Shown here in pieces: positions 39,770 through 48,297 of a stretch of 64,000 nt of DNA. This stretch comes from a bacterium (GTDB lineage: Bacteria > Planctomycetota > Planctomycetia > Kolteriales > Kolteriaceae), in the NCBI GenBank assembly GCA_019753235.1, contig JAIELF010000027.1, positions 1-64,000 of the forward strand. The letters run 5' to 3'. The number at the start of each line of letters is the position of its first letter. Within the stretch, counting starts at the first letter, position 1. Made by a program: the position numbers and the translations under genes. A model generated the notes under the pieces. The model had not been told where the DNA came from and ran no database searches. It was given only the letters and a program-made list of their open reading frames with translations.

Positions 39770-41917
39770 TTGGCCGATCGTCATACCATTGCCTCCGCTT
39801 CTCTTCGCCAATATTTGAATCGCTTTCGCGCTCAGCTTCGAATTTGGATGGCCATCGACGGCATCGGTCGGCTTCTCATCGCGGCATCACTTCTGCTGAC
39901 GGCGAGCCTGCTACTTGACTACGTTCTGGACCGTTTCGGACCGGTATCGGTCGGCCCGCGTCGGCTCATCTCGGTGGGATTGGCGGCAACGATTCTGTTC
40001 TTGGTCACTCAGTTGCTGATCCGACGACTGGTTCGCCTTCCTCATGATCATGCCTTGGCATCCTGGATCGAAGCCAAACATCCCACCTTGGCGGGTCGGC
40101 TGATCACGAGTCTCGAAGGAGAGAACTCTCTGTCGCCGATCTCGAGAGAACTCGTTACTCAGGCAGGTCGCGAGGCGGCAGAGATCCTCGTTCGGATCCC
40201 CTCTTCCTCGCTTCTGCTGCCGGCCCGACCCATCGCGCGCCTCGGGGTCGGGATCCTCGGGAGCCTCATCATCGCCAGCTTGGCCATGCTCTTCCCCAGG
40301 ATCACCCAGACATGGTGGAGTCGAGTGATCGAGGGGAGCAATCGCGAGTACCCGCGTTGGACCCAGCTTACCTGGATCGATCGGACCGACACCGACTCCG
40401 AATCGAACTCGCCGACGTTGAAGCCGCTCGCGATGAAGGTTGGTCGCGGACGAGATGCCGAGCTGATGATCAAAATCGTTCCCGGTTCGCATGATCCCGG
40501 ATCCGTTCGTTTGGATATTCGTCGCGATGGAATCGTCGAACGGGCCCCGCTTCTCATGACATCCACCGAGCCGGGCCGATACCGCTATCTCCTTCGCCAA
40601 GTCAATGAGACCGTCGCGATCCGGGCCCGTGGAGGAGACGCTCGAACCGATTGGCGATCGATCGAGGCGGTTGATCCTCCGGTGATTGCCGACGGCCAAG
40701 TCGATATCGATCCCCCCGCGTATACGCGACTGGGGCGCCGTACCGTCCCTTTAGTAGGAACGAATTTGGCGGTGCCTATGTTCTCGACCGTCACGCTGCG
40801 CTTGCGTTCGAGCAAGCCGATCGCGTCCGCCAGCGCCCGCCGTCTAAGAGAACCGATCGAGGTCGAGCTCGTCGTCCCCGACAATCTTCTCCTTCGGACG
40901 ACGATCGACAAAGCTTGTTCCCTGCAGATCGATCTGACCGACACCGACGGCATCGACCTGGCCGAGCCTTTTGTCGTCGATCTGGAGGGGACGGCCGACC
41001 GAGTTCCGTCGTTAGCCGTTCGGCCGGTCGGCATTTCGTCGGTGATCACGCCGCGCGCGATCGTTCCTCTTCGAATGGAAGCGGACGATGATTATGGTTT
41101 GGGCAACGTCACCATTCATGCCGCCGTCGGCTCGCGAACGATTCTGGAACGAGCCCCGATCGATGGTGAGCCTCCCTGGGGGAAAAGGATTGAGCAGGTG
41201 CAAATATTGGACACGGCCGACTGGTCTCTGAAGCCCGGCGATAACCTAGCTATTCGGGTCGATGCCAATGACGAAAATGATGTCAATGGGCCGGGCCGAG
41301 CGTCGTCGGAGGAGATTCGTCTAGAGGTCGTCACACCGGAAGAATGGCTCTCGCGTTTCGCGGCCCGCGAGATCCAGCTACGTCAGCGATTCGAACAGGT
41401 GATATCCGAGCTTGCCGACGCCCGGCAATCTCTCGAGCGAAGCTCGCTCGAAGAATCAGACCCGTCGACGGCCGCCACGATGGCACGGCTCGCGTTGGAC
41501 CGCGGACGGTCGGTTCTTCGCAAGGATCGAAGCGAAAGCCAATCGATCGCGCTCACATTTGCCGACATGGCCACGGAGCTGGAAAATAATCGCCTAGACA
41601 ACCCTGCCCTGCTGGGTCGGCTGCGCCGAAACATTGTCGAGCCCATGCAAGCGTGGGTCGACGAACCCTTCGCACAGGCAATCGCGTCGCTGGAGGGGGT
41701 TGCCGACCCTCCTTCGCGTGAGGGACTGGCGGCCGTTTTGCCCCCCTTCGACGAACTCCTCTCTCGTGGGCAGGCGATTTTGTCGGCCATGCAGAAACTG
41801 GAAACGTTTCAAGAGGCAGTCTCGCTTCTTAAGACCATCATCAATGACCAAAACACTCTCCGTCAGGCGACCCAGGACCGCCAGAAGGAGCGGGCCCGCG
41901 ACATCCTGAAGGATTGA
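39770..41917 (+). CDS. Large envelope protein with N-terminal membrane helices and coiled-coil tail
   Basis: This is a 715-residue protein from the TTG at 39770, which follows AGGGAG at 9 bases. It begins with two or three hydrophobic segments (about 30-80, IGRLLIAASLLLTASLLLDYVL and GLAATILFLVTQLLI) and a further one near 160-180 (LGVGILGSLIIASLAMLF). Then comes a large beta-rich, presumably periplasmic part (about 190-520, with IEAVDPPVIADGQVDIDPPAYTRLG and the DDDYGLGNVTIH block) and a helical C-terminus (about 525-715, EIQLRQRFEQVISELADARQ). The layout matches DUF4175-like proteins seen in planctomycete operons, but function is unknown. It is first of seven genes on the plus strand; the next starts 152 bases later. 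Confidence 0.65.
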   Translation: MADRHTIASASLRQYLNRFRAQLRIWMAIDGIGRLLIAASLLLTASLLLDYVLDRFGPVSVGPRRLISVGLAATILFLVTQLLIRRLVRLPHDHALASWIEAKHPTLAGRLITSLEGENSLSPISRELVTQAGREAAEILVRIPSSSLLLPARPIARLGVGILGSLIIASLAMLFPRITQTWWSRVIEGSNREYPRWTQLTWIDRTDTDSESNSPTLKPLAMKVGRGRDAELMIKIVPGSHDPGSVRLDIRRDGIVERAPLLMTSTEPGRYRYLLRQVNETVAIRARGGDARTDWRSIEAVDPPVIADGQVDIDPPAYTRLGRRTVPLVGTNLAVPMFSTVTLRLRSSKPIASASARRLREPIEVELVVPDNLLLRTTIDKACSLQIDLTDTDGIDLAEPFVVDLEGTADRVPSLAVRPVGISSVITPRAIVPLRMEADDDYGLGNVTIHAAVGSRTILERAPIDGEPPWGKRIEQVQILDTADWSLKPGDNLAIRVDANDENDVNGPGRASSEEIRLEVVTPEEWLSRFAAREIQLRQRFEQVISELADARQSLERSSLEESDPSTAATMARLALDRGRSVLRKDRSESQSIALTFADMATELENNRLDNPALLGRLRRNIVEPMQAWVDEPFAQAIASLEGVADPPSREGLAAVLPPFDELLSRGQAILSAMQKLETFQEAVSLLKTIINDQNTLRQATQDRQKERARDILKD

Positions 41918-42069
41918 ACTCGCCTCGACAACGAACACTCCCTTTCTGATCGAGACGGACGTGACCTTTCGCGTCGATCACGACGAACAAAGAGGCATCG
42001 ATCGGTCCGCATGGATAAACTACATTCAGTGGTGGCGAGTAGGCATTCGACGAGAGATCGGCAGGCGCG

Positions 42070-43539
42070 ATGGGTCATGGGATTCTGATCATGGTGGTGG
42101 GTTGTCTGGTGGGCCAAGATCCCCCCCTTCCCACGACGACGGCTCCGCCCGTCTCGGCCGCTTGGCAGTCGCGCGTCGAATCGCGATACCGCGAGTTTGA
42201 AACTCTTCTTTCCCGCATGGCCGACACTCTCGGCCCAACCGATCCAGAGCGAGCCGCCCTGCTCCGCAAGGCCTTCAGCGAATCTCGCCGAGGACTGGTG
42301 GTCGCCCAGCTTCAAGAGATCGTTCAGCGTATGGAGAAGGGAGAGTTTCCGCAGGCGATCAAGGATCAAGAGGATGCCCTGAAGGCCATGAATGACGTGC
42401 TCGAGATCCTTCTCGACGAAAGTCAAAATCTTCAGAAGCAGGGTGATCGTCAGGAACTCGAAGAGCAAATCCAAGAAGCCAAGCGGCTCTCGAACGAGCA
42501 ACGCCAAATTCAAGAGCGCACCAAGCGCTCGGCTCCGCGCCCCGACGAGCCGACCGACCCGAGCGAATCCCTTCCTCAGGAGCAAAAGAAATTAGCCGAC
42601 TCGGCCGATCGCTTTGCCAAGAAACTCCAGACGAAGGGTCAATCCCCCGAAGGTGAGTCCGTCCCAGGTCAATCGCCTAAACCTTCGAACGAGAATGCCC
42701 CTTCCGCTTCGCCTGAGAAACAAGGAGACCCAAGCGCCGCCGGCAGCGCCAGTGCGGCGGAGAAAGCGATGCGCGAAGCGGAAAAGAAACTGGCGGAAAA
42801 GAAAACGGAAGAAGCCAACAAGGAACAGCAAAAGGCGATCGACGAGCTGGAGAAAACAATCGAGAAACTTCAGGAGATGATCGAACAACGACGCGAAGAG
42901 GAACGACAAGAACTCCTCGCCCGACTCGAAGCAAGACTGCGCCAGATCAAAGAGATGCAGCAAGAGATCCTCACAGGGACGATCGAACTCGATAAGCGAG
43001 CTTCTTCGGAACGGACGCGCGCGGACGAACTCCGTTGTCGGCAACTGAGCAAGTCAGAGAAGGACGTTGTCTCGGGGCTCGAGCAAGTTCTCGTGCTGCT
43101 GGTGGAAGATGGGACCGCGGTCGCCTTCCCGGAAACGATGGAGCAGCTCGCGCGCGATGCCCAGGGAGTCGCCGGCCAATTGGCGGAACTTCATACGGGG
43201 ACCCAGGTGCAGCTGGTCGAGAAGGAGATCATCGAGACACTCGACGAGATGGTATCCGCCCTGGATAAAGCTAAAACGAACAAACCTCGTTCGTCAAAGA
43301 AGGGCTCTCCCAGTGGCGGCAAATCGGGCAAGCACCCTCTCGTAGAGCAGTTGGCCGAGCTGAAGATGATTCGCTCGCTTCAGCTTCGCATCAACGAAAG
43401 AACCGCGGTCGTCGAGCAGACTCTCTCCCAAGGGTCCGACCCAAACGATCAGGTCAAAAAGACGATCGAGGAGCTGGCCGACCGTCAGCACCGGGTCTAC
43501 GAAATCACTCGTGATGTTGCTGAGGGGAACTCGCCATGA
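42070..43539 (+). CDS. Secreted long coiled-coil protein
   Basis: This is a 489-residue protein with a short hydrophobic N-terminus (GILIMVVGCLVG) and an otherwise highly charged helical sequence. Heptad-rich stretches include LQEIVQRMEKGEFPQAIKD, EEQIQEAKRLSNEQRQIQER and the dense Glu/Lys/Arg run of about 232-320 (EEANKEQQKAIDELEKTIEK, EEERQELLARLEARLRQI). A Pro/Ser/Gly-rich segment (about 150-225) separates two coiled coils. The C-terminal region of about 320-489 has a second helical bundle. No family signature is recognisable. A long rod in the periplasm is the simplest reading. It ends in a 4-base ATGA overlap with the next gene, so the two are translationally coupled. Confidence 0.7.
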   Translation: MGHGILIMVVGCLVGQDPPLPTTTAPPVSAAWQSRVESRYREFETLLSRMADTLGPTDPERAALLRKAFSESRRGLVVAQLQEIVQRMEKGEFPQAIKDQEDALKAMNDVLEILLDESQNLQKQGDRQELEEQIQEAKRLSNEQRQIQERTKRSAPRPDEPTDPSESLPQEQKKLADSADRFAKKLQTKGQSPEGESVPGQSPKPSNENAPSASPEKQGDPSAAGSASAAEKAMREAEKKLAEKKTEEANKEQQKAIDELEKTIEKLQEMIEQRREEERQELLARLEARLRQIKEMQQEILTGTIELDKRASSERTRADELRCRQLSKSEKDVVSGLEQVLVLLVEDGTAVAFPETMEQLARDAQGVAGQLAELHTGTQVQLVEKEIIETLDEMVSALDKAKTNKPRSSKKGSPSGGKSGKHPLVEQLAELKMIRSLQLRINERTAVVEQTLSQGSDPNDQVKKTIEELADRQHRVYEITRDVAEGNSP

Positions 43540-44501
43540 CCATGAAAGTCTTGGACGCGTCGTTAGTCGCGCTGGCGATCATTGCTTCTCCATGTCCCTC
43601 TTTCTCGCAAGAGCGGCCCGAGGCTTGGCAAAGGACTCTCGATGCCCTCCAGCGAAGTGGTTTTCGACCAGCCGAGCGCTCCGACGAACTTGATGAGATC
43701 TGGTCGGCCAGTGAGACGCCTTCCTCGGCAATCGCTCGGTCGACGGCCCTTTTTGATGAGACGGCTCGGACGATGATCGAGAATCCCTCGGTCGAGCCTG
43801 AGCAAGGTCCATCGCTTGATCCCTATTTGACGAGCAACATTGCTGTTGTTCGGGCAGATCGCCTGATCGAGATTCAACGACTAGATGAGGCGATGGCGAT
43901 TCTCGATACCGCACAACCTGAACTCCTGGCGGAGCCGGCCCGCTATCACTTCCTGAAAGGATCCGCTCTCTTTTCCTTGGGTAAGCTCGCGGAGGCGAAA
44001 GCCTCCATGGAGCAATGGCGAAAGCTGGGCCCGCATTCAAAGCGGCATGCCGCCCTGGCCGACACCATTGAAAAAACGATGGACCAGAGCGATCCTGAAT
44101 CGCTCGAAGCGATTGCTCGCGACATGCGGGACGTTCGGCGCCGCCTCGATCTGGGGGAGGTCGGGGCAAAGGTCCGAGCGATCGAAGACGATGTCCTTCA
44201 TCGACTCGACGTCATCATCGAGAAGATCGAGAACAAACAAGAAACATCAAGCCCCACTTCGCAACCCTCGCAACCGAATGCCCCCGCCGACGAGAGTCGA
44301 TTGGCCGGGGCACAGGGGGCCGGCTCGGTCGATTCCAAACGTCTGGGAGACCGCCATGCGTGGGGAAATCTCCCCGCGAAAGAACGGCAGAAGATGCTTC
44401 AAGAGATTGGCCGTGATTTGCCCGGCCCGTATCGATCCGCCGTCGAAGAGTATTTTCGACGACTCGCCCAGCAGCCCCGCCCCGGAGGGACGCTGCCATG
44501 A
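43536..44501 (+). CDS. Secreted repeat (TPR-like) protein
   Basis: This is a 321-residue protein with a signal peptide (about 1-24, VALAIIASPCPSFSQ). Residues about 95-180 look like two degenerate tetratricopeptide repeats (RLIEIQRLDEAMAILDTAQP and HFLKGSALFSLGKLAEAKAS). After these come a helical segment (RDVRRRLDLGEVGAKVRAIE), a Ser/Pro/Asn-rich linker, and a C-terminal motif AWGNLPAKERQKMLQEIGRD ... PGPYRSAVEEYFRRLA. That ending is often found in planctomycete proteins of aerotolerance-type or envelope operons. It probably mediates protein contacts in the periplasm. It overlaps its neighbours on both sides by ATGA, a sign of coupled translation. Confidence 0.7.
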   Translation: MTMKVLDASLVALAIIASPCPSFSQERPEAWQRTLDALQRSGFRPAERSDELDEIWSASETPSSAIARSTALFDETARTMIENPSVEPEQGPSLDPYLTSNIAVVRADRLIEIQRLDEAMAILDTAQPELLAEPARYHFLKGSALFSLGKLAEAKASMEQWRKLGPHSKRHAALADTIEKTMDQSDPESLEAIARDMRDVRRRLDLGEVGAKVRAIEDDVLHRLDVIIEKIENKQETSSPTSQPSQPNAPADESRLAGAQGAGSVDSKRLGDRHAWGNLPAKERQKMLQEIGRDLPGPYRSAVEEYFRRLAQQPRPGGTLP

Positions 44502-45676
44502 TCGGAATCCTATTGGGATGGATGATTTTTCTCGACGACCCGGCCGCCACTTGCACGGTCACGCGATCGGATGGGAACAACCTTGTCGGCGCGATTGTCT
44601 CGCTGGATGAAACCGAACTGATTCTTGATGTCGGCCCATCCAACGTCACGATTCCGCGTTCGCAAATCCTCGCGATTGAGTCGAGCCCAGCGATCGTCGA
44701 GCGTCCTGCCGAGGTAGCGATTCTCTTGCGTGGTCAAGGAATCTTGCGTGCCGACCGTATCACCACCGACGATCGAACGGCAACGATCGAACTGGCGGGA
44801 CTAGATCCGATCGTCTTGCCTCTGTCGGCACTGTTGGGGATCGTGTGGGAAGGGGCCGACCGCGCGGAATTGTTGGCAAGGTATCGACGACTGGCGGTCC
44901 CGTCTGATCGCGACAAGCTCGTCGCGGTTCGTGGGAATGAACGAGCGACCCTCGAAGGAATCGTCGGACCCATCAGCCACACGCACATTCTTTTCACAAT
45001 GGACAACCAACCCTTCGAGGTCAAACGCGAGCGGGTTCGTGAGATCGGTTTCGCGATTCCGTCGGCTGATTCGAGACCGGCCGCGATTCTGTTCGATCGG
45101 CAAGGCAACCTTTGGCCGCTCGAGCAGGTTTCGTTTTCATCGAATCGTTGGACCGGCGAAGGGGCCACGATGGGCCGAAGAGAGTGGGAGGCCGACGAGG
45201 TTGCTCGGGTTGATTTCTCGGCCGCGCGGGTGACGTATCTTTCGGATCTGGAGCCGAGCATTGCCCAGCACACCCCCTACTTCGATCATGCTTGGACGTA
45301 CCAACGGGACCGAAATCTCGTCGGTCAGCCGTTGACTCTGTCATCGGGCGAGAACTCGACGAAAACGTACGCGAAGGGATTGGCGGTCCACTCGAAAACG
45401 ATTCTGACCTATGCGCTCGCCCCTGATGATCTTCGCTTCGTCACCGATCTGGGCCTGGACCCACGGACCGCGCGAGGGGGCGTTCAGGTGACGATCTCGC
45501 AGGATGATGTTGTTCTTTGGAATGGAGCCATCGCCTCGGGTGACGTACTGGTGTCACTCCATCTCCCGCTGGTCCCCAAGCCGAGCCCTCGTCGCCTGAC
45601 GCTTCTAGTCGATTTCGGTGTGCGCGGCGATATCGGCGATCACGTCATTTTGGGCGACGCTCGGCTTGTCAAGTAA
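44498..45676 (+). CDS. NPCBM/NEW2-domain secreted protein
   Basis: This is a 392-residue protein. Residues 1-15 are a weak signal or hydrophobic start (IGILLGWMIFLDD). Residues about 15-245 are two beta-rich blocks repeating a pattern ending in PRSQILAIES and in VKRERVREIGF, reminiscent of SH3-like or small beta-barrel repeats. The C-terminal part of about 250-392 is an NPCBM/NEW2-like galactose-binding sandwich (TPYFDHAWTYQRDRNL, STKTYAKGLAVHSKTILTYAL, TARGGVQVTISQDD, DHVILGDARLVK). NPCBM domains bind carbohydrate next to glycosidases. Here there is no catalytic domain, so it may tether the operon products to envelope glycans. It overlaps the upstream gene by ATGA and lies 6 bases before the active protease gene. 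Confidence 0.78.
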   Translation: MIGILLGWMIFLDDPAATCTVTRSDGNNLVGAIVSLDETELILDVGPSNVTIPRSQILAIESSPAIVERPAEVAILLRGQGILRADRITTDDRTATIELAGLDPIVLPLSALLGIVWEGADRAELLARYRRLAVPSDRDKLVAVRGNERATLEGIVGPISHTHILFTMDNQPFEVKRERVREIGFAIPSADSRPAAILFDRQGNLWPLEQVSFSSNRWTGEGATMGRREWEADEVARVDFSAARVTYLSDLEPSIAQHTPYFDHAWTYQRDRNLVGQPLTLSSGENSTKTYAKGLAVHSKTILTYALAPDDLRFVTDLGLDPRTARGGVQVTISQDDVVLWNGAIASGDVLVSLHLPLVPKPSPRRLTLLVDFGVRGDIGDHVILGDARLVK

Positions 45677-45682
45677 CGGAGC

Positions 45683-47266
45683 ATGCAACCAGCGATGATC
45701 ATTCTTTGGGGCATGATTCTCTGTGGTCAGTCCGTTGCTTCCCCCGCGGCCAACCAGGAAGCCGAGCAAGTCGCGCTCATCGCGAAGACTCGCCCCGCCG
45801 TGGTTTCGATCTTTCCGCCGGGAACCAATGCCGGGGGATCGGGCGTCTTGATAGCTCCCGATGGAGAAACACTCACCAACTATCATGTTGTGGGAAATCA
45901 GATCGCCCTTCGGTGCGGCCTAGAGAATGGCGAAGTCTACGACGCCGTGGTCGTCGGGATGGACCCCGTGGGGGATTTGGCGCTCATCCGTTTATTGGGT
46001 CGTGAAAATTTTCCCTCACTTCCTCTCGGAAACAGCCGTCGGGCTCGGGTCGGCCAGCGGGTTTACGCGATGGGCAATCCCCTTTCCGCCGCGACCAATC
46101 TGGTCCCCAGTGTCTCGACCGGGATCATCAGCGGGCTCGAGCGTTATCAAGCCCCGACCGCGGGCTTCTTAGAGTACACCGACGCGATTCAGACCGATGC
46201 TCCGATCAATCCCGGCAACAGCGGCGGCCCACTGATCGATACCGAAGGAAAGATCTTGGGGATCAACGGCCGGATCTCACTCGAGAAGAGAGGCCGAGTG
46301 AACGTCGGTGTTGCCTACGCGATATCCGCGCAGCAGATTTCGAATTTTCTCTATCCACTGCGCGCGGGAAGAATCGTTCCCCACGCCGATCTCGGAGCCA
46401 CCGTCCGCACGGCCGACGACGGTCGGGTCCTCGTCGATTCCATCAACGACAAAATGGAACCTTACCACCGCGGGCTGCGGGTCGATGATGAACTCATTTT
46501 CTTTGCGGATCGGATGATGAGCACTTCGAACCAATTGCTCAACATGCTCGGTACTCTTCCCGCGGGTTGGGACGTTCCGTTGACGTTTCGGCGGGATGGA
46601 ACCGCACGAACCATTCGAGTCCGTCTCACCGCGAAGAGTCGGTCAATCCCGACATTGAACGAGAGTTCTTCTCGACTGCCGGCCGCGGTCCAAGCCGTCT
46701 ATCAAGCCCGACCAGAATGGGCCAACGATCATTTTCAGAAGCTTTGGCGAAATCGCCTTTGGGCTCGTTTGGTGACGTCGCCCGCCATGAAGTGGGAATC
46801 ACAGACAAGGCTTGGTCGGGAGACAAGCAGAGCCGAGATTCGCGTCGATGGGGATTCGATCACGTGGAAACTCGAAGAGACTCAAGAAACTTGGCCGCGC
46901 GGAACGCGAGCGCCGCTCGAACACGATGATGATCGCGTTCTCGCGGTGGTTGCGGATCTCTGTCAGGCAACATCAGCGATGGCGAACCCCGCAGTCGATT
47001 ATTTGGGGACGTTCCCCAACGTTCGCGACCAGATGAACCACGTCCTGGTTCAAAGTTACGGCGAGCTTTCCGTTCGATGGTACCTCGATATGGACCGAGA
47101 GGAGTTGACCTCGATCGAGGTCGGCGCGGAAGGACGTTGGGAGAGGATGACCGTCTCTTGGTCGATGAACGAACCAGGCACGCTTCGGCCGGCACTTTGG
47201 AACTGGGAATCGACAACAGGCAAAAGTGCACAGTGGGATGTCCTCAACGCGGAGGCCTCGCCATGA
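45683..47266 (+). CDS. Active trypsin-like serine protease (HtrA/S1C-type)
   Basis: This is a 527-residue secreted protease. Signal peptide about 1-20. The trypsin-like fold (about 25-215) carries a complete triad: His68 in TNYHVV, Asp98 in VGDLALIRL and Ser180 in INPGNSGGPLID. A PDZ-like domain covers about 225-315 (DLGATVRTADDGRVLVDSIN, YHRGLRVDDELIFFADRMM). The rest (about 330-527) is an extra beta-rich domain without recognised family, ending in ELSVRWYLDMDREELTSIEV. HtrA proteins cleave misfolded periplasmic proteins; the C-terminal addition is unusual. It is followed, with a 4-base ATGA overlap, by two homologues that have lost the triad. The start ATG directly follows GGAG; the ATG at 45695 is an alternative. 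Confidence 0.9.
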   Translation: MQPAMIILWGMILCGQSVASPAANQEAEQVALIAKTRPAVVSIFPPGTNAGGSGVLIAPDGETLTNYHVVGNQIALRCGLENGEVYDAVVVGMDPVGDLALIRLLGRENFPSLPLGNSRRARVGQRVYAMGNPLSAATNLVPSVSTGIISGLERYQAPTAGFLEYTDAIQTDAPINPGNSGGPLIDTEGKILGINGRISLEKRGRVNVGVAYAISAQQISNFLYPLRAGRIVPHADLGATVRTADDGRVLVDSINDKMEPYHRGLRVDDELIFFADRMMSTSNQLLNMLGTLPAGWDVPLTFRRDGTARTIRVRLTAKSRSIPTLNESSSRLPAAVQAVYQARPEWANDHFQKLWRNRLWARLVTSPAMKWESQTRLGRETSRAEIRVDGDSITWKLEETQETWPRGTRAPLEHDDDRVLAVVADLCQATSAMANPAVDYLGTFPNVRDQMNHVLVQSYGELSVRWYLDMDREELTSIEVGAEGRWERMTVSWSMNEPGTLRPALWNWESTTGKSAQWDVLNAEASP

Positions 47267-48297
47267 TTCATTCCTTTTGGATACTGGCGTTTTCGCTTTG
47301 TCTGGAAGATCCGTCCACCGACGACCAACTCTCATGGGCAACCGCACGTGTCGTCAAGCTCTACGGTGCCGGTGGTGTGGGGCGACTTGAAGGATATGGC
47401 TCGGGGGTTTTTGTGGCGGGGTCGGGACTGATTCTCACCGTCGATAGCCCGCTTCTCTCGGCCGAGTCCATCCGCGTGGTTCTGTCGGATGGATCGCGTC
47501 GCACGGCCCGGCTGGCCGGTGTCGATCGAACGATCGCGCTGGCCGCCTTGCAGATCGATGGAGATCGTCCCACCGCACCCTATCCCCATTTCGACGTGAC
47601 ACTCGCTCCGCCCGGCCGCGAAGGGGATTCCGTATGGGCCGTCTCGAATCTTTTCGGCATTGCGGTGGGCAACGAAGCGGTCTCGGTTCAAAAAGGAATC
47701 ATCTCCGCCCACACCTCATGGGCAACTCGACAAGGAACAGAAGCGGTTCCCTTTTCCGGAAAGCTTTTTGTACTCGACATTGTGACCAACAATCCCGGAG
47801 CTGCCGGCGGCGCTCTCATCAATTCCGAAGGTCAGCTCGTCGGCATCATCGGTAAGGAGATTCGTCATGAACCGACACGAATGTGGATCAATACTGCCTT
47901 CCCGATGGAGCAGATTCTCCCCTTCATCGAGCGAGTGAATGCCGGGACTGCTGACAAAACTCGCCCCCTTTCGACAGAACCGGTCGTAGATCGGCGAGAG
48001 CTCGCTCGCGTCGATCTACGCGGGGTCCGATTGCTGCCCGAGGTTCTCGACCGGACGCCCCCTTTCGTCGATGGCGTCGAGACCGATTCACCTGCCCAAT
48101 GGGCCGGCCTGGTCCCCGACGACCTCATCGTTTACGTTCAAGACATCATCATCCCGTCGACCACCGAACTTCGCTTGGCACTCTTAGAGCAGCCGACGGC
48201 CGAGCCAATTCGTCTGATGATCCTGCGCAACAATGAGCTACTCCCGATCATCCTCCCCCCTCGCCACGAGCCGACCGAGGAACTCAAAACGCCATGA
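47263..48297 (+). CDS. Trypsin-like pseudoprotease with PDZ domain (first paralogue)
   Basis: This is a 344-residue homologue of the preceding protease. Secretion signal about 1-14 (MIHSFWILAFSLCL). Aligned to its neighbour, the His68 position is Ser62 (LTVDSPLL), the Asp98 position is about Ala92 (RTIALAAL) and the Ser180 position is Ala181 (NNPGAAGGALI), so all three catalytic residues are lost although the surrounding Gly-rich strands are kept. A PDZ-like domain follows (about 250-335, VRLLPEVLDRTPPFVDGVET, PAQWAGLVPDDLIVYVQDI). It cannot be a working serine protease of this type. A regulatory or substrate-presenting role toward the active paralogue is inferred. The start overlaps the protease stop by ATGA; an earlier in-frame GTG has no homology. 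Confidence 0.85.
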   Translation: MIHSFWILAFSLCLEDPSTDDQLSWATARVVKLYGAGGVGRLEGYGSGVFVAGSGLILTVDSPLLSAESIRVVLSDGSRRTARLAGVDRTIALAALQIDGDRPTAPYPHFDVTLAPPGREGDSVWAVSNLFGIAVGNEAVSVQKGIISAHTSWATRQGTEAVPFSGKLFVLDIVTNNPGAAGGALINSEGQLVGIIGKEIRHEPTRMWINTAFPMEQILPFIERVNAGTADKTRPLSTEPVVDRRELARVDLRGVRLLPEVLDRTPPFVDGVETDSPAQWAGLVPDDLIVYVQDIIIPSTTELRLALLEQPTAEPIRLMILRNNELLPIILPPRHEPTEELKTP

